From: Udaeobacter sp963725505 | GTDB taxonomy: Bacteria; Verrucomicrobiota; Verrucomicrobiia; Chthoniobacterales; UBA10450 | Direction: 5' to 3' | NCBI GenBank assembly: GCA_963725505.1 | Contig: CAVRYN010000013.1 | Coordinates: 1 to 64,000, forward strand | DNA length: 64,000 bases | In this document: in pieces, positions 1 to 8,055 of the stretch | Layout: each line of letters begins with the position of its first letter | How positions within the stretch are numbered: the first letter of the stretch is position 1 | Notes under the pieces: model-generated | Told to the model about the DNA's origin: nothing | Databases searched by the model: none | The model's input: only the letters and a program-made list of their open reading frames with translations | Program-made: the position numbers and the translations under genes

Positions 1-318
1 CCGAGCGAGGCCAGCGTGAACAGCACGAGCCCGCCGAGGAACACGCGCCGGTGGCCGAGGATGTCGCCCAGCCGGGCGCCGGTCACCGGCAGGACGGCAT
101 CGGTAATGGTGTACCCGGCCACGACCAGCTGCAGGCCGGCGCGCTGGAGGCGCGCAGGCTGGCGTGGATCGACGGCGCGGCGACGTTGACGATGGAGGCG
201 TCGAGCACGGCCATGAACTGGCCGATGAGGACCACGGCCAGGGCGAGACCGGGACGCACCGGGCGGTCACGCCGGTCCAGCAGGCGGCCGGCGATCTCGG
301 GTTGAGGATGTTGGTCAT
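1..318 (-). pseudogene. DHA2-type MFS drug efflux transporter, N-terminal part, frameshifted
   Basis: The minus strand starts with ATG at 318 and encodes the first quarter of a 14-TM-type MFS proton/drug antiporter; the rest lies beyond the left edge. TM1 reads LALAVVLIGQFMAVLDASIV, carrying the DHA2 motif (VLDxSIVNVA). A second segment reads VVAGYTITDAVLPVTGARLG followed by DILGHRRV, which is MFS motif A after TM2. These parts lie in three frames: one base is missing near 296 (between NILN and PEIAG) and another indel lies near 140. The family exports drugs or dyes at the inner membrane. The frameshifts look like sequence errors because both flanks keep good family sequence. Confidence 0.7.
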
Positions 319-407
319 GACTCAAGCCTGGTGTGCGTGATCCGGATCCCAAGACACTACTTATCCTGGTACTGACACCACCGGCATCCGCTCTTCCGCG
401 ACTGGAG

Positions 408-584
408 ATGACCTCCGCCAGCTTCGCGGTGCAGACCGCGCCTGGCACCCGGCTGGTCGTCTACACCCCCGACAACGAGGCCACCCGCACGGCCATGGAA
501 CGGCTCATCGCCGATCCGGCCCAGTACCACTTCCCCTGCTGGCCCGCTCACCAGGCGCGCGCTCGCGACCTTCTTACGATCTAG
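408..584 (+). CDS. short hypothetical ORF, divergent from the MFS gene
   Basis: A 58-residue open frame (ATG 408, TAG 582-584) with actinobacterial codon use. It reads MTSASFAVQTAPG, then RLVVYTPDNEATRTAMERLI, and ends in ARDLLTI. I do not recognise it. It lies head-to-head with the efflux gene, where a regulator would be expected, but it has no visible helix-turn-helix. It may be a piece of a frameshifted longer gene. Confidence 0.2.
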   Translation: MTSASFAVQTAPGTRLVVYTPDNEATRTAMERLIADPAQYHFPCWPAHQARARDLLTI

Positions 585-599
585 GAACGTCGAGTCCAA

Positions 600-930
600 G
601 GTTGCGCAGACCGTCACAAGACGGTCCAAACTAACTGTGAGTCGCCAATTTTTCCGTTCGCCAGGCGAACCGCTGAGCATGGACCTACACTCAGATTATC
701 CCGCAAGCACAGGTTGTCACGTCAAGTTACATTCCGAAACACCAGATGGACCACTGCTAACCTGATCCTCAACACTGCCACCCGTTATCCGTCAGGCGTG
801 TGCTCGTGCCGCGAGCACGGTGGGTGAGCAGAAACACGGAGGGCGAGCAGGAGACCACGGCCCGTTCGGAATGATCGTGAGTTATCTTGTTCTCGGGGGT
901 GGCGGCGCACAGAGGATCAGTTCAAAGGGG
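600..930. other. non-coding gap before the hydrolase gene
   Basis: About 330 bases without a convincing gene. The left half is less GC-rich than the neighbours. The right half includes the upstream region of the next gene with a ribosome binding site (AAAGGGG, 924-930). Nothing else is recognised. Confidence 0.4.
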
Positions 931-934
931 AACT

Positions 935-1716
935 ATGACGCCGGTTATTGGCATTACCACTTACGAGGATCGGCAAGCGTCCTGGCGAGACTGGTCGGCC
1001 CGGGCGGCGATGCTTCCCTACGTATACGTCGACGCGGTGCGGCGCGGCGGCGGCCGGGCGGTCCTGCTGCCGCCGGGCGGCGGCGACGAGGAGGCCAGCG
1101 CCACCGTCGCGAGCCTGGACGGCCTGCTGGTCACGGGCGGACCTGACATGAACCCGGTAGGTACGGCGCCGGCCCGGCACCCGCGGCACGCAGGCCCCCA
1201 CGACACTCCGGGACGCGTGGGACCTGGCCGTCACCGGCCACGCGCTGCGACTCGGCGTACCGCTGCTCGCCATCTGCCGCGGCATGCAGGTACTGAACGT
1301 CTGCCGGGGCGGCTACACTGTACCAGCACCTGCCCGAACCTGGTCGGGCACGGACGGCACGACGGGCCGCCGAACGGGCTCGGCCTGCACCAGGTGCGGA
1401 TCAGCCCGGATAGCACGCTGGCCACGATCCTGCCCGAGGACGGCTTCATCGAGATGCCCACGCACCACCACCAGGCCGTCAACCTGCTCGGCGACGGGCT
1501 CAAGGCGGCGGCTGGGAGGAGGACGGCACCATCGAGGCGGTCGAGGCCGGGCCGTCCGAGCTCGGCGGGTTCTCCGGCTTCGTGCTCGGTGTGCAGTGGC
1601 ACCCAGAGCAGGGCACCGATCCCCGCCTGTTCACCGCGCTCGTCGGGGCGGCGGCCGAACGGTCGGCGGCGGAGCGGGCCACCACCGAGAGCACGGTACT
1701 TGCGCCTATGATCTAG
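935..1716 (+). pseudogene. gamma-glutamyl-gamma-aminobutyrate hydrolase family (peptidase C26), frameshifted
   Basis: Class I glutamine-amidotransferase-like hydrolase of the PuuD type, which removes the glutamyl group from gamma-glutamyl-GABA in putrescine/GABA breakdown in the cytoplasm. The start ATG at 935 follows AAAGGGG. The N-terminus is MTPVIGITTYEDRQASW and then LDGLLVTGGPDMNP. The nucleophile motif is AICRGMQVLNV (Cys at about 1272) and the catalytic His lies in GVQWHPEQG near 1590. The parts lie in different frames: single-base shifts near 1155, 1310 and 1515. Stitched together the length (about 260 residues) fits the family. The regulator and permease downstream suggest a GABA/polyamine utilisation locus. 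Confidence 0.75.
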
Positions 1717-1773
1717 TCTTTGTGCGTTACGTTGCCTCGCAGTGGCGACATTGGGTTATAGGAGATAAGAACC

Positions 1774-2577
1774 GTGCCGGGAGGGTCGCCCGCCATCACC
1801 GCGGCGGTATTCCGCGCGGTGCGGACGGGCAACGCCTTCGAGGAGACCGTCGAACGGCTGCTCGAGGGCGTCAAGCTGGGCGTGTACGCGCCCGGCGACC
1901 GGCTCCCGCCGGAACGGGAACTCACCCGCAGGCTCGGCATTAGCCGTATCACCTTGCGGGAAGCGCTGCGCGAACTGGCCGCCGCCGGGTACGTCGAGAC
2001 CAAGCGCGGCCGGTTCGGCGGCACCTTCGTGCTGCGCGAGCCCGAGCCGATGGTGCACGACGAGCTCACCAGGACCGCGCGGAGCATGGGCACCCAGCTC
2101 GACGACGCGCTGACGTTCCGCCGGGTGGTGGAGACCGGCGCGGCCGAGATGGCGGCCCGGGCCAGCCTGACCATGCAGCAGCGGGAGAGTCTGGCCGAAT
2201 GCCTGGCGGCCATGTACGTGTGCGGCCCTTCCGGCTACCGGCCTGCCGACACCCGGCTGCACCTGGCCATCGCCGACGCGGCGGGCTCGCCGATGCTGAC
2301 CGCGAGCGTGGTCGAGGCGCGGGTACAGCTGGTCGACCTGCTCAACGCCATCCCCATGCTCGGCCGCAACCTGGAGCACGCGAACGTCCAGCACGCCAGC
2401 ATCGTCCGGGCCATCCTGGCCGGCGATCCCGACCGGGCCAGGCGCGCGATGGAGAAGCACGTGGCGGGGACCGCGGCGCTGCTCCGCGGCTTTCTCGGCG
2501 AGAAGCGTACTTTCCCCGGGGGACGGCCCGCGTCACGGCCGCGTAGCAGGCGGGTAACGCCCGTAGGCACCTCTTGA
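1774..2577 (+). CDS. FadR/GntR-family transcriptional regulator
   Basis: Intact 267-residue regulator starting at GTG 1774, preceded by GGAGA at 1761-1765. Residues about 18-85 form the GntR winged helix (YAPGDRLPPERELTRRLGIS, then RITLREALRELAAAGYVETK). The C-terminal half (about 105-235) is the all-helical FCD effector domain, with the metal-ligand-like spacing D..LH near TRLHLAIADAAGS and a later H in QHASIVRAILAGD. It probably controls the flanking hydrolase and permease in response to a small acid or amine. It is the only unbroken gene in the high-GC segment. Confidence 0.88.
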   Translation: MPGGSPAITAAVFRAVRTGNAFEETVERLLEGVKLGVYAPGDRLPPERELTRRLGISRITLREALRELAAAGYVETKRGRFGGTFVLREPEPMVHDELTRTARSMGTQLDDALTFRRVVETGAAEMAARASLTMQQRESLAECLAAMYVCGPSGYRPADTRLHLAIADAAGSPMLTASVVEARVQLVDLLNAIPMLGRNLEHANVQHASIVRAILAGDPDRARRAMEKHVAGTAALLRGFLGEKRTFPGGRPASRPRSRRVTPVGTS

Positions 2578-2664
2578 CACGCTCCCCGGCACGGTGGGTG
2601 AAATATTACGTTCATTCAATGGATCGATTCCATCCATATGTGCTTGTTCGCTGAGGGAGATCCC

Positions 2665-3625
2665 ATGGCCGACGACGTAGCCGCCGCGACGACGGCGGGC
2701 GAGGACGAGCGCCGCCTGCACGAACTCGGCTACGCGCAGGAGCTATGCGCCGCATGTCCGGGTTCTCGAATTTCGCCGTGTCGTTCACGATCATCTCGAT
2801 CCTGTCCGGCTGCCTGACCCTGTTCTACTTCGGCATGGACGAGGGCGGCCCCGCCATCATCGTCTGGGGCTGGCCGATCGTCGGGATCATGACCCTGTTC
2901 GTGGGACTGGCCATGGCCGAGGTCTGTTCCAGCTTCCCCACGGCCCGGCGGCCTGTACTACTGGGCAGCCAAGCTCGCCCCGCGCAACGGCGCGGCCTGG
3001 TCCTGGTTCACCGGCTGGTTCAACTTCCTGGGGCAGGTCGCGGTCACCGCCGGCATCGACTTCGGCGCGGCGTTCTTCATCAACTTCCTGTTCAGCCTGT
3101 GGTTCAACTTCGACACCACCACGCACTGGCACACGATCCTGATCTACGCCGTCGTGCTGTTCGTGCACGGCATGATGAACCAGTTCGGCATCCGGCTGGT
3201 GGCGCTGCTGAACAACGTTAGCGTCTGGTGGCACGTGCCGGCGTGCTGATCATCGTCGGCGCGGTCACGTTCGGCCTGCAGGCGGGCGTGCACCACGCCT
3301 CGCCCACGTTCGTGTTCACCGGCCTGGAGAACCTGTCCGGGTTCCACATCGGCTGGTGGTACATCCTGCCGATCGGGCTGCTGATGGCCCAGTACACCTT
3401 CACGGGGTACGACGCCTGGCGCACATGACCGAGGAGACGCACGACGCCTCGCGCAGCGGCCCGCGCGGCATCGTGATGTCGATCCTGATCTCGCTCATCG
3501 CCCGGCTGGGTGCTGCTGATCGGCGTCACGTTCGCGATCCAGAAGGCAAACTACGCGACCGAGGCGGCGGCGGGAGTCGCTGCCCCGGGACAGATCTTTA
3601 TCGACTCGGTCCGGCCGGACGCAGG
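2665..3625 (+). pseudogene. APC-superfamily GABA/amino acid permease, frameshifted and cut off
   Basis: Starts at ATG 2665 after GAGGGA (2653-2658). It encodes the first eight or so membrane segments of a UGA4/GabP-type permease: MSGFSNFAVSFTIISILSG, then FNFLGQVAVTAGIDFGAAFF, then a block around YTFTGYDA and HMTEETHDASR, the signature of this group. At least five single-base shifts (near 2744, 2944, 3238, 3418 and 3497) must be corrected to read it. The reading frame then passes GQIFIDSV at about 3,600 and enters unrelated antisense sequence, so the C-terminal third is missing. With its neighbours it would import the amine or amino acid whose gamma-glutamyl conjugate the hydrolase cleaves. 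Confidence 0.75.
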
Positions 3626-3640
3626 CGTAGGCGTACTAGC
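3600..3640. other. probable chimeric junction between actinobacterial and verrucomicrobial DNA
   Basis: Left of here is GC-rich plus-strand permease coding sequence. Right of about 3,629 the sequence matches, base for base over long runs, the minus-strand secreted-protein paralogue at 14,140-14,640. The crossover lies in a GGCGTNGGCGTN-type run followed by CTAGCTGTCGT, which also occurs at 14,150. Neither gene is complete across the join. Confidence 0.7.
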
Positions 3641-4126
3641 TGTCGTAGAGGCGGAGAACGAAAACACACCGCTGGCGGGCTGATTCTGGGTGCTAAACCT
3701 CCAAGTGCCAGGCGTTGCGTTAAAGCCATTGCCGGTAATCGTCCCCGTCCCGCTGACGGCAAGGAACCCATTACCCTGCTGGACAATGGAGGATGCTGTC
3801 AGGTTAAACGTAAATCCGCCAACCTTCCAGAGATTAGCCAGTCCGGAATTAAAGTTCCAGGGCGCGGCCATCGTCACTGCATCTCCGACGTTTACGAATC
3901 CCGTGAAGTCTCCTGATCGGCTGACAACTGTTGGCGGCAAGTTAGCCCCGTTGAGCCATCCTGTTACCTGGGTAGCAGTGTTGACCGAACTCGTGTTGAG
4001 GTGCGCGCCGCCCTTGATTGAGATGGAGCCATTGATTGGCGCTGCGCCCGCGCCAAGCAGGGCAACGGTTACGCCTGCGCCGAGCAGGGCAACGGCGGCG
4101 AAGAGCGTCTGTTTGATTGTCTTATC
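3629..4126 (-). pseudogene. secreted beta-domain paralogue, lacking both ends
   Basis: It encodes DKTIKQTLFAAVALLGAGVT (signal peptide), then SISIKGGAHLN, VNTATQVTGWLNG, VVSRSGDF, VGGFTFNL, GFLAVSGTGTITG and GVFSFSAS. This is the same roughly 140-residue domain as at 4,125-4,550, 6,850-7,400 and 14,160-14,640. The paralogue at 14,668 begins ATGGATAAG; here the bases read CCTGATAAG, so the start codon is gone and the frame runs straight out of the preceding gene's stop. The 3' end is lost at the junction near 3,629. It is a fragment, not a functional gene as assembled. Confidence 0.6.
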
Positions 4127-6779
4127 AGGGTGTAGCTGTCGTGGAGCCGGTGAACGAAAACACACCGTTGGCGCTCGGATTCTGGGTGCTAAACCTCCAA
4201 GTGCCAGGCGTTGGGTCAAAGCCATGGCCGCTAATCGTCCCCGTCCCGCTGACGCTAAGGAACCCACCACTCTGCAGGACAATGGTGGATGTTGTCAGGT
4301 CAAACGTAAATCCGCCAACACTCCAGAGACCAGGCAGGCCGGTAGAAGGGTTAAAGATCCAAGGCGCGTTCATCGTCACTGCAGCTCCGACGTTTACGTA
4401 TGTCGCGAAGTCTCCTGATCGGCTGACAACTGTTGGCGGCAGGTGACTCCCGTTGAGCCATCCTGTTACCTTGGTAGCAGTATTGACGTTAGCCGGGTTG
4501 AGCTGCGCGCCGCCCTTGATTGAGATGGAGCCACTGATTGTCGCTGCCGTCGCCGTCGCCGTCGCCGTGGGTGTAGATGTAGCTGTAGCTGTCGGGGTAA
4601 ATGTAGCCGTGGCTGTCGGGGTATCGGTAGCCGTAGCTGTAGGGGTAAATGTAGCCGTGGCTGTAGGGGTAAACGTAGCCGTAGCTGTCGGCGTCGGTGT
4701 ATCGGTAGCCGTCGCTGTCGGGGTAAATGTTGCCGTGGCTGTAGGCGTAAATGTCGCCGTGGCTGTAGGCGTCGGCGTATCGGTAGCCGTCGCTGTCGGG
4801 GTAAACGTTGCCGTTGCCGTCGGCGTAAACGTTGCCGTGGCTGTCGGGGTAAACGTTGCCGTGGCTGTCGGCGTAAACGTTGCCGTAGCCGTCGGTGTAA
4901 ACGTTGCCGTAGCCGTCGGTGTAAACGTCGCTGTAGCCGTCGGCGTAAATGTAGCCGTGGCTGTCGGCGTAAATGTAGCTGTAGCTGTCGGGGTAAATGT
5001 CGCTGTGGCTGTAGCTGTCGGCGTTGCCGGCGGGATAGGCTTTAGCGCAATCAAAATGGCACCCCAACGGGCGGCAGTGTCGATTGTCGCCGATCCAGTG
5101 CCCGTAGCACCGGCAGTCGCTCGTATGCCCCACGCGCCACCGGTCGATGCGTTACCGTTTGCGTCCCCGGAGCCGCCAAATAACTGGCCTAGATTGCCCG
5201 GGGATGTCGCCGTCGCAAAATTACTGAAAAATCGGCTTTCATTGGAAGCTGAGAACATCAGGACCGCCGCATTAGCAGAGACCGTAGTGATCGAAGTTAC
5301 ACCCGTAATCTGGGCAGTCCCAGTGTTAGTGGTATAGCTGCCCGGCGCAACGTCGAAGGGCCCCGAGGTGGTATCAACGCCTGAAAATGCAACAATCCCG
5401 CCGGCCATTTGCGCATTGGTGCCGCCGGTGGTGAAACTATAGCTCGCCGGTTCTGATCCTCCGGCGATCCTGTAAGCTATTGCGGTGCGATGGTTGTTGT
5501 TGCCTTCATAAGTTGTTGAGGCAATCAGCGTCCAAGCTGGGGACAAAGTAGAGAAAGGAGGGAACGTATTTGCGGTGCCGGCTCTCAGCGCAATGCTGAC
5601 GATCATCACATCGCCGGAAACAACACCAGTCGGCTTAGTAATCGTTAGCGATGCGGCACTAGCCGTGTCATTCGTGGTCGCGGTGCCGCGCTGGAGGATG
5701 GTCGGACTGACTACGATTATCGGGCTTGAGGCGATCGCTACGGGCGTGCCGCCGCTTTGTTCATGCGAGCTGGTCGTGAAAGTGTAATCGCCTGTGCTCG
5801 GCGCGGTGACCTTAGTGCCGCCGCCGGCGTAAGTAAGATCAAATCCGTTAGCTGACCCGGAATTCAGGGTGATGGGCACTGTGATGGTCCAAGGTCCTGC
5901 ACCAGTGACTGAGGGCGGGCCCGCGCTTGTCCCGCCAACGAGCGCAACACTGACGTAGCCGGGGTTACTTGGAGTCGAAGTTTGCGGCGCTGTCCAACCC
6001 GCTGGAACCACCATAGTGACATACGAACCTGATCTGAAATCCCCGTTCTCAGTGCGAAAGCTGAAAGTGAAACTGTTGCCGGTGCTGCCAGACACCGCCT
6101 GTGCAGGTGAAACCGTCATGGTACCATCACCGTTTGCTGAATGTGCATCTGTAAACGTCACCGAGGCGGTGAGCTGGGAAGTTTCGCCGGTGGCGGTGGC
6201 CAGGAACGAGGCGCCATTAAAATCCTGGGAGAAGAAGTACCAGCTTGTGTCGAAGTCGCCGTTCGCGTCGGCCACGACTTCCCACGGTTCGAACGACTGT
6301 TGAACGGGGTCTGTCTCGGCCACGATCATTTGCACGGTTTCGCCGGGCTCGAAGCCGGTGCCGTGGAAATAGACATAGGAAAATGGCGGGTAATCCTCGC
6401 GATCGGTGGTGAGGGTCGGCCCGTTGTTAGGCTGCGGGCCCTGGGCGTTCCGGGCGTTCTCAGCTGCGGCAGCGCGCGTGGTAGCCAGATTAAATACCTG
6501 TGAGGCCATCGGTTCGTACAGCTTGTTCGCAAAGTGGGCCGATCTGCGCAGAGCGTCGCGAGACATGCGTGCTGTTGAAGTCTGGGCGGTCTGTGTCTGG
6601 TCCTGGTCGGACGAAATACCGGCTACAGGCGCGCTCACCTGTGTCTCTGCCGGAGTCTTGGCGGACTGCTGCGGGCTACCGACGAAGGAAACCAAGCTTA
6701 GCACTGTTAAAGCGGTTAGTGAAAGCGCCACGAACAGGGCGGTGCCTCGTTTTTGGGTGTGTCGAATTAGTTTACTCAT
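4125..6779 (-). CDS. large secreted surface protein with T/P/A repeat linker
   Basis: 884 residues. The N-terminus (about 10-35) is hydrophobic (ALFVALSLTALTVLSLVSFV) and acts as a signal or anchor. Residues 110-210 form a domain beginning TDREDYPPFSYVYFHGTGFEP, an adhesin-like beta fold; beta-rich regions follow to about 580. Residues 581-744 are TATATFTP-type octapeptide repeats, and 745-884 are the SISIKGG-type beta domain shared with three other genes here. The protein ends ...GSTTATP and stops where its paralogues continue into Pro-Thr repeats, so the stop may be created by the fusion at 4,126. No catalytic site was seen; it is probably a cell-surface glycoprotein or adhesin. Confidence 0.75.
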   Translation of the reverse strand: MSKLIRHTQKRGTALFVALSLTALTVLSLVSFVGSPQQSAKTPAETQVSAPVAGISSDQDQTQTAQTSTARMSRDALRRSAHFANKLYEPMASQVFNLATTRAAAAENARNAQGPQPNNGPTLTTDREDYPPFSYVYFHGTGFEPGETVQMIVAETDPVQQSFEPWEVVADANGDFDTSWYFFSQDFNGASFLATATGETSQLTASVTFTDAHSANGDGTMTVSPAQAVSGSTGNSFTFSFRTENGDFRSGSYVTMVVPAGWTAPQTSTPSNPGYVSVALVGGTSAGPPSVTGAGPWTITVPITLNSGSANGFDLTYAGGGTKVTAPSTGDYTFTTSSHEQSGGTPVAIASSPIIVVSPTILQRGTATTNDTASAASLTITKPTGVVSGDVMIVSIALRAGTANTFPPFSTLSPAWTLIASTTYEGNNNHRTAIAYRIAGGSEPASYSFTTGGTNAQMAGGIVAFSGVDTTSGPFDVAPGSYTTNTGTAQITGVTSITTVSANAAVLMFSASNESRFFSNFATATSPGNLGQLFGGSGDANGNASTGGAWGIRATAGATGTGSATIDTAARWGAILIALKPIPPATPTATATATFTPTATATFTPTATATFTPTATATFTPTATATFTPTATATFTPTATATFTPTATATFTPTATATFTPTATATDTPTPTATATFTPTATATFTPTATATDTPTPTATATFTPTATATFTPTATATDTPTATATFTPTATATSTPTATATATAATISGSISIKGGAQLNPANVNTATKVTGWLNGSHLPPTVVSRSGDFATYVNVGAAVTMNAPWIFNPSTGLPGLWSVGGFTFDLTTSTIVLQSGGFLSVSGTGTISGHGFDPTPGTWRFSTQNPSANGVFSFTGSTTATP
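4541..5033 (-). repeat. 24-bp-period array coding TATATFTP octapeptides
   Basis: About twenty degenerate 24-bp units inside the surface-protein gene. On the plus strand they read like GGCGTAAATGTAGCCGTGGC with varied third codon positions. The encoded peptide is almost constant (TATATFTP, sometimes TATATDTPTP), while synonymous positions vary widely. Confidence 0.85.
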
Positions 6780-6846
6780 ATTTTTCTAACTGTTGGTTGG
6801 GGGGTGAGTGCTGAAAAGCTGAAAGCTGAAAGGCTGAAATGCCATC

Positions 6847-7429
6847 TCAGCTCTTTGACCTCCTGAGTTTTCGGCGGGTGCCTTCGATTCCCGCCAATGC
6901 CAGTCCCAGCAGAGCAACCGTAGCACCGCCGTCGGGGGTAGCCTGACTGGAGAAAGTCGAGGCAGAAAAGGAAAACACCCCGTTTGATGAGTCATCCTGA
7001 GCGGTAAAGCTCCAAGTGCCAGCTGTGGCATCAAAGCCGTGACCTGAAATAGTGCCCGTTCCGGAGACGGCAACAACACCGCCTCCTTGAAAGACGATGC
7101 TGGATGCGATTAAGTCAAACGTGAACCCATCAACCTGCCAAAACGCAGTTATTGCGCCGGAACTAAAAGACCACATAGGAGTAAACGTTACCGCGTCTCC
7201 GATATGAACAAACCCGGCGTAACTTCCACTGGCGCTCTGCACTGTGGGGGCCACCCAACTGGTGACCTGTGTTGCCGATATTGACACTAGGCTGGTCCAA
7301 CGTTACGCCCCCTGCGAAAGTGATAACACCGGTGATCGGGACGGCCTGAGCTTGCTGCACGCAAAGTGCGCAACTGATTAACCCCAGGGCGAAGAAAACC
7401 AAAATTGTCTTACTTGATCTATTTTTCAT
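6847..7429 (-). CDS. VPDSG-CTERM-like sorted surface protein, one frameshift
   Basis: Starts MKNRSSKTILVFFALGLIS at 7429 with a signal peptide ending near QQAQA. It continues ITGVITFAGGVTLDQPSVN, then shifts frame near 7,280 and continues ATQVTSWVAPTVQ ... VDGFTFDL ... VVAVSGTGTISG ... GVFSFSAS. The C-terminus is ATPDGGATVALLGLALAGIE followed by TRRKLRR: a PDGG motif, one hydrophobic helix and a basic tail. That is the tripartite layout of the VPDSG/PEP-CTERM sorting class found in Verrucomicrobia and handled by exosortase-like enzymes. No exosortase gene is visible. The frameshift is one missing base and may be an error. Confidence 0.7.
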
Positions 7430-7468
7430 AGTTTTCGCTGTCAATTGCTTAATTGACACCAGAATATA

Positions 7469-7676
7469 AGCACGTCTGATGCCAACGTAATGGAGTAATA
7501 TGTAAATCATTCTATATGAGAATCTTAGAGTGCATACTTCCGGCTCGGTGTAATCGACAATTGGTGAGAAAACGTAAGAATTTCCGACGCTTGATTCAAG
7601 GGTCGCTCATTTAAGTTCCTGATTATGAACTAAATACAGGCACATCCTCCAAACGTTAGCGATTCCGACGTTTTCT
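7469..7676. repeat. upstream block P, copy 1
   Basis: About 208 bp, starting CACGTCTGATGCCAA and ending near GATTCCGACGTTTTCT. It is repeated with few differences at 14,979-15,187. Both copies lie just 5' of minus-strand secreted-protein genes (start codons at 7,429 and 14,668), so they probably carry the promoter or leader. No protein is evident in either strand. Confidence 0.6.
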
Positions 7677-8055
7677 TAAGAGAGTGACCTGGAGTCCAGG
7701 CTCCCAAACATCCCGTCAAGCGTGCCGCCGACTTTCGGCCCAAGCAGCGTGCCCTGGATAGTGTTCCCGATGTGAGTACCGAGCAGGCTGTTCCCACTCC
7801 CGGTGCTAATCGCCCCGCGAGGAGTTCTTGCTTGCCCGTTACAATTCGCTTTCGAGAAATGCTCTCGGCGTCAGAATCCGAATGCCGCGAGAAGGATGCA
7901 GGATCAGTCAACACGGCCATCGGTATTCTCTTCTCTGCCTGACAAGAAGGGGCGCGGCCCAGGGGCGCTCGGCCGTGGAAAAGAAGGGCGCGTGGTGGAA
8001 CAAAAAGCCGCCACGCGCGTCAAGCGTGCGGCTGTTGTGAACTTGTTTGATTTGA
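7677..8055. other. intergenic stretch with a possible gene remnant and a hairpin
   Basis: No intact gene. On the minus strand about 60 codons (7,680-7,860) read like protein (STGSGNSLLGTHIGNTIQGT, LLGPKVGGTLDGMFGSLDS) but have no start codon, so this may be the tail of a lost gene. Bases 7,908-8,010 repeat the right part of block Q. At about 7,989-8,020 an inverted repeat (GCGCGTGGTGG / CCGCCACGCGC) could fold in the RNA downstream of the next minus-strand gene. Confidence 0.35.

Noticed and set aside
4541..5033. Regular 24-bp repeats that could be mistaken for a CRISPR array
   Set aside because: There are no unique spacers. The repeats are continuous codons of one open gene, and the same peptide arrays occur in four other genes.
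7630..7920. 96-codon minus-strand open frame as a gene
   Set aside because: It crosses repeat block P and a better protein-like reading lies in another frame without a start; composition is unlike neighbouring genes.
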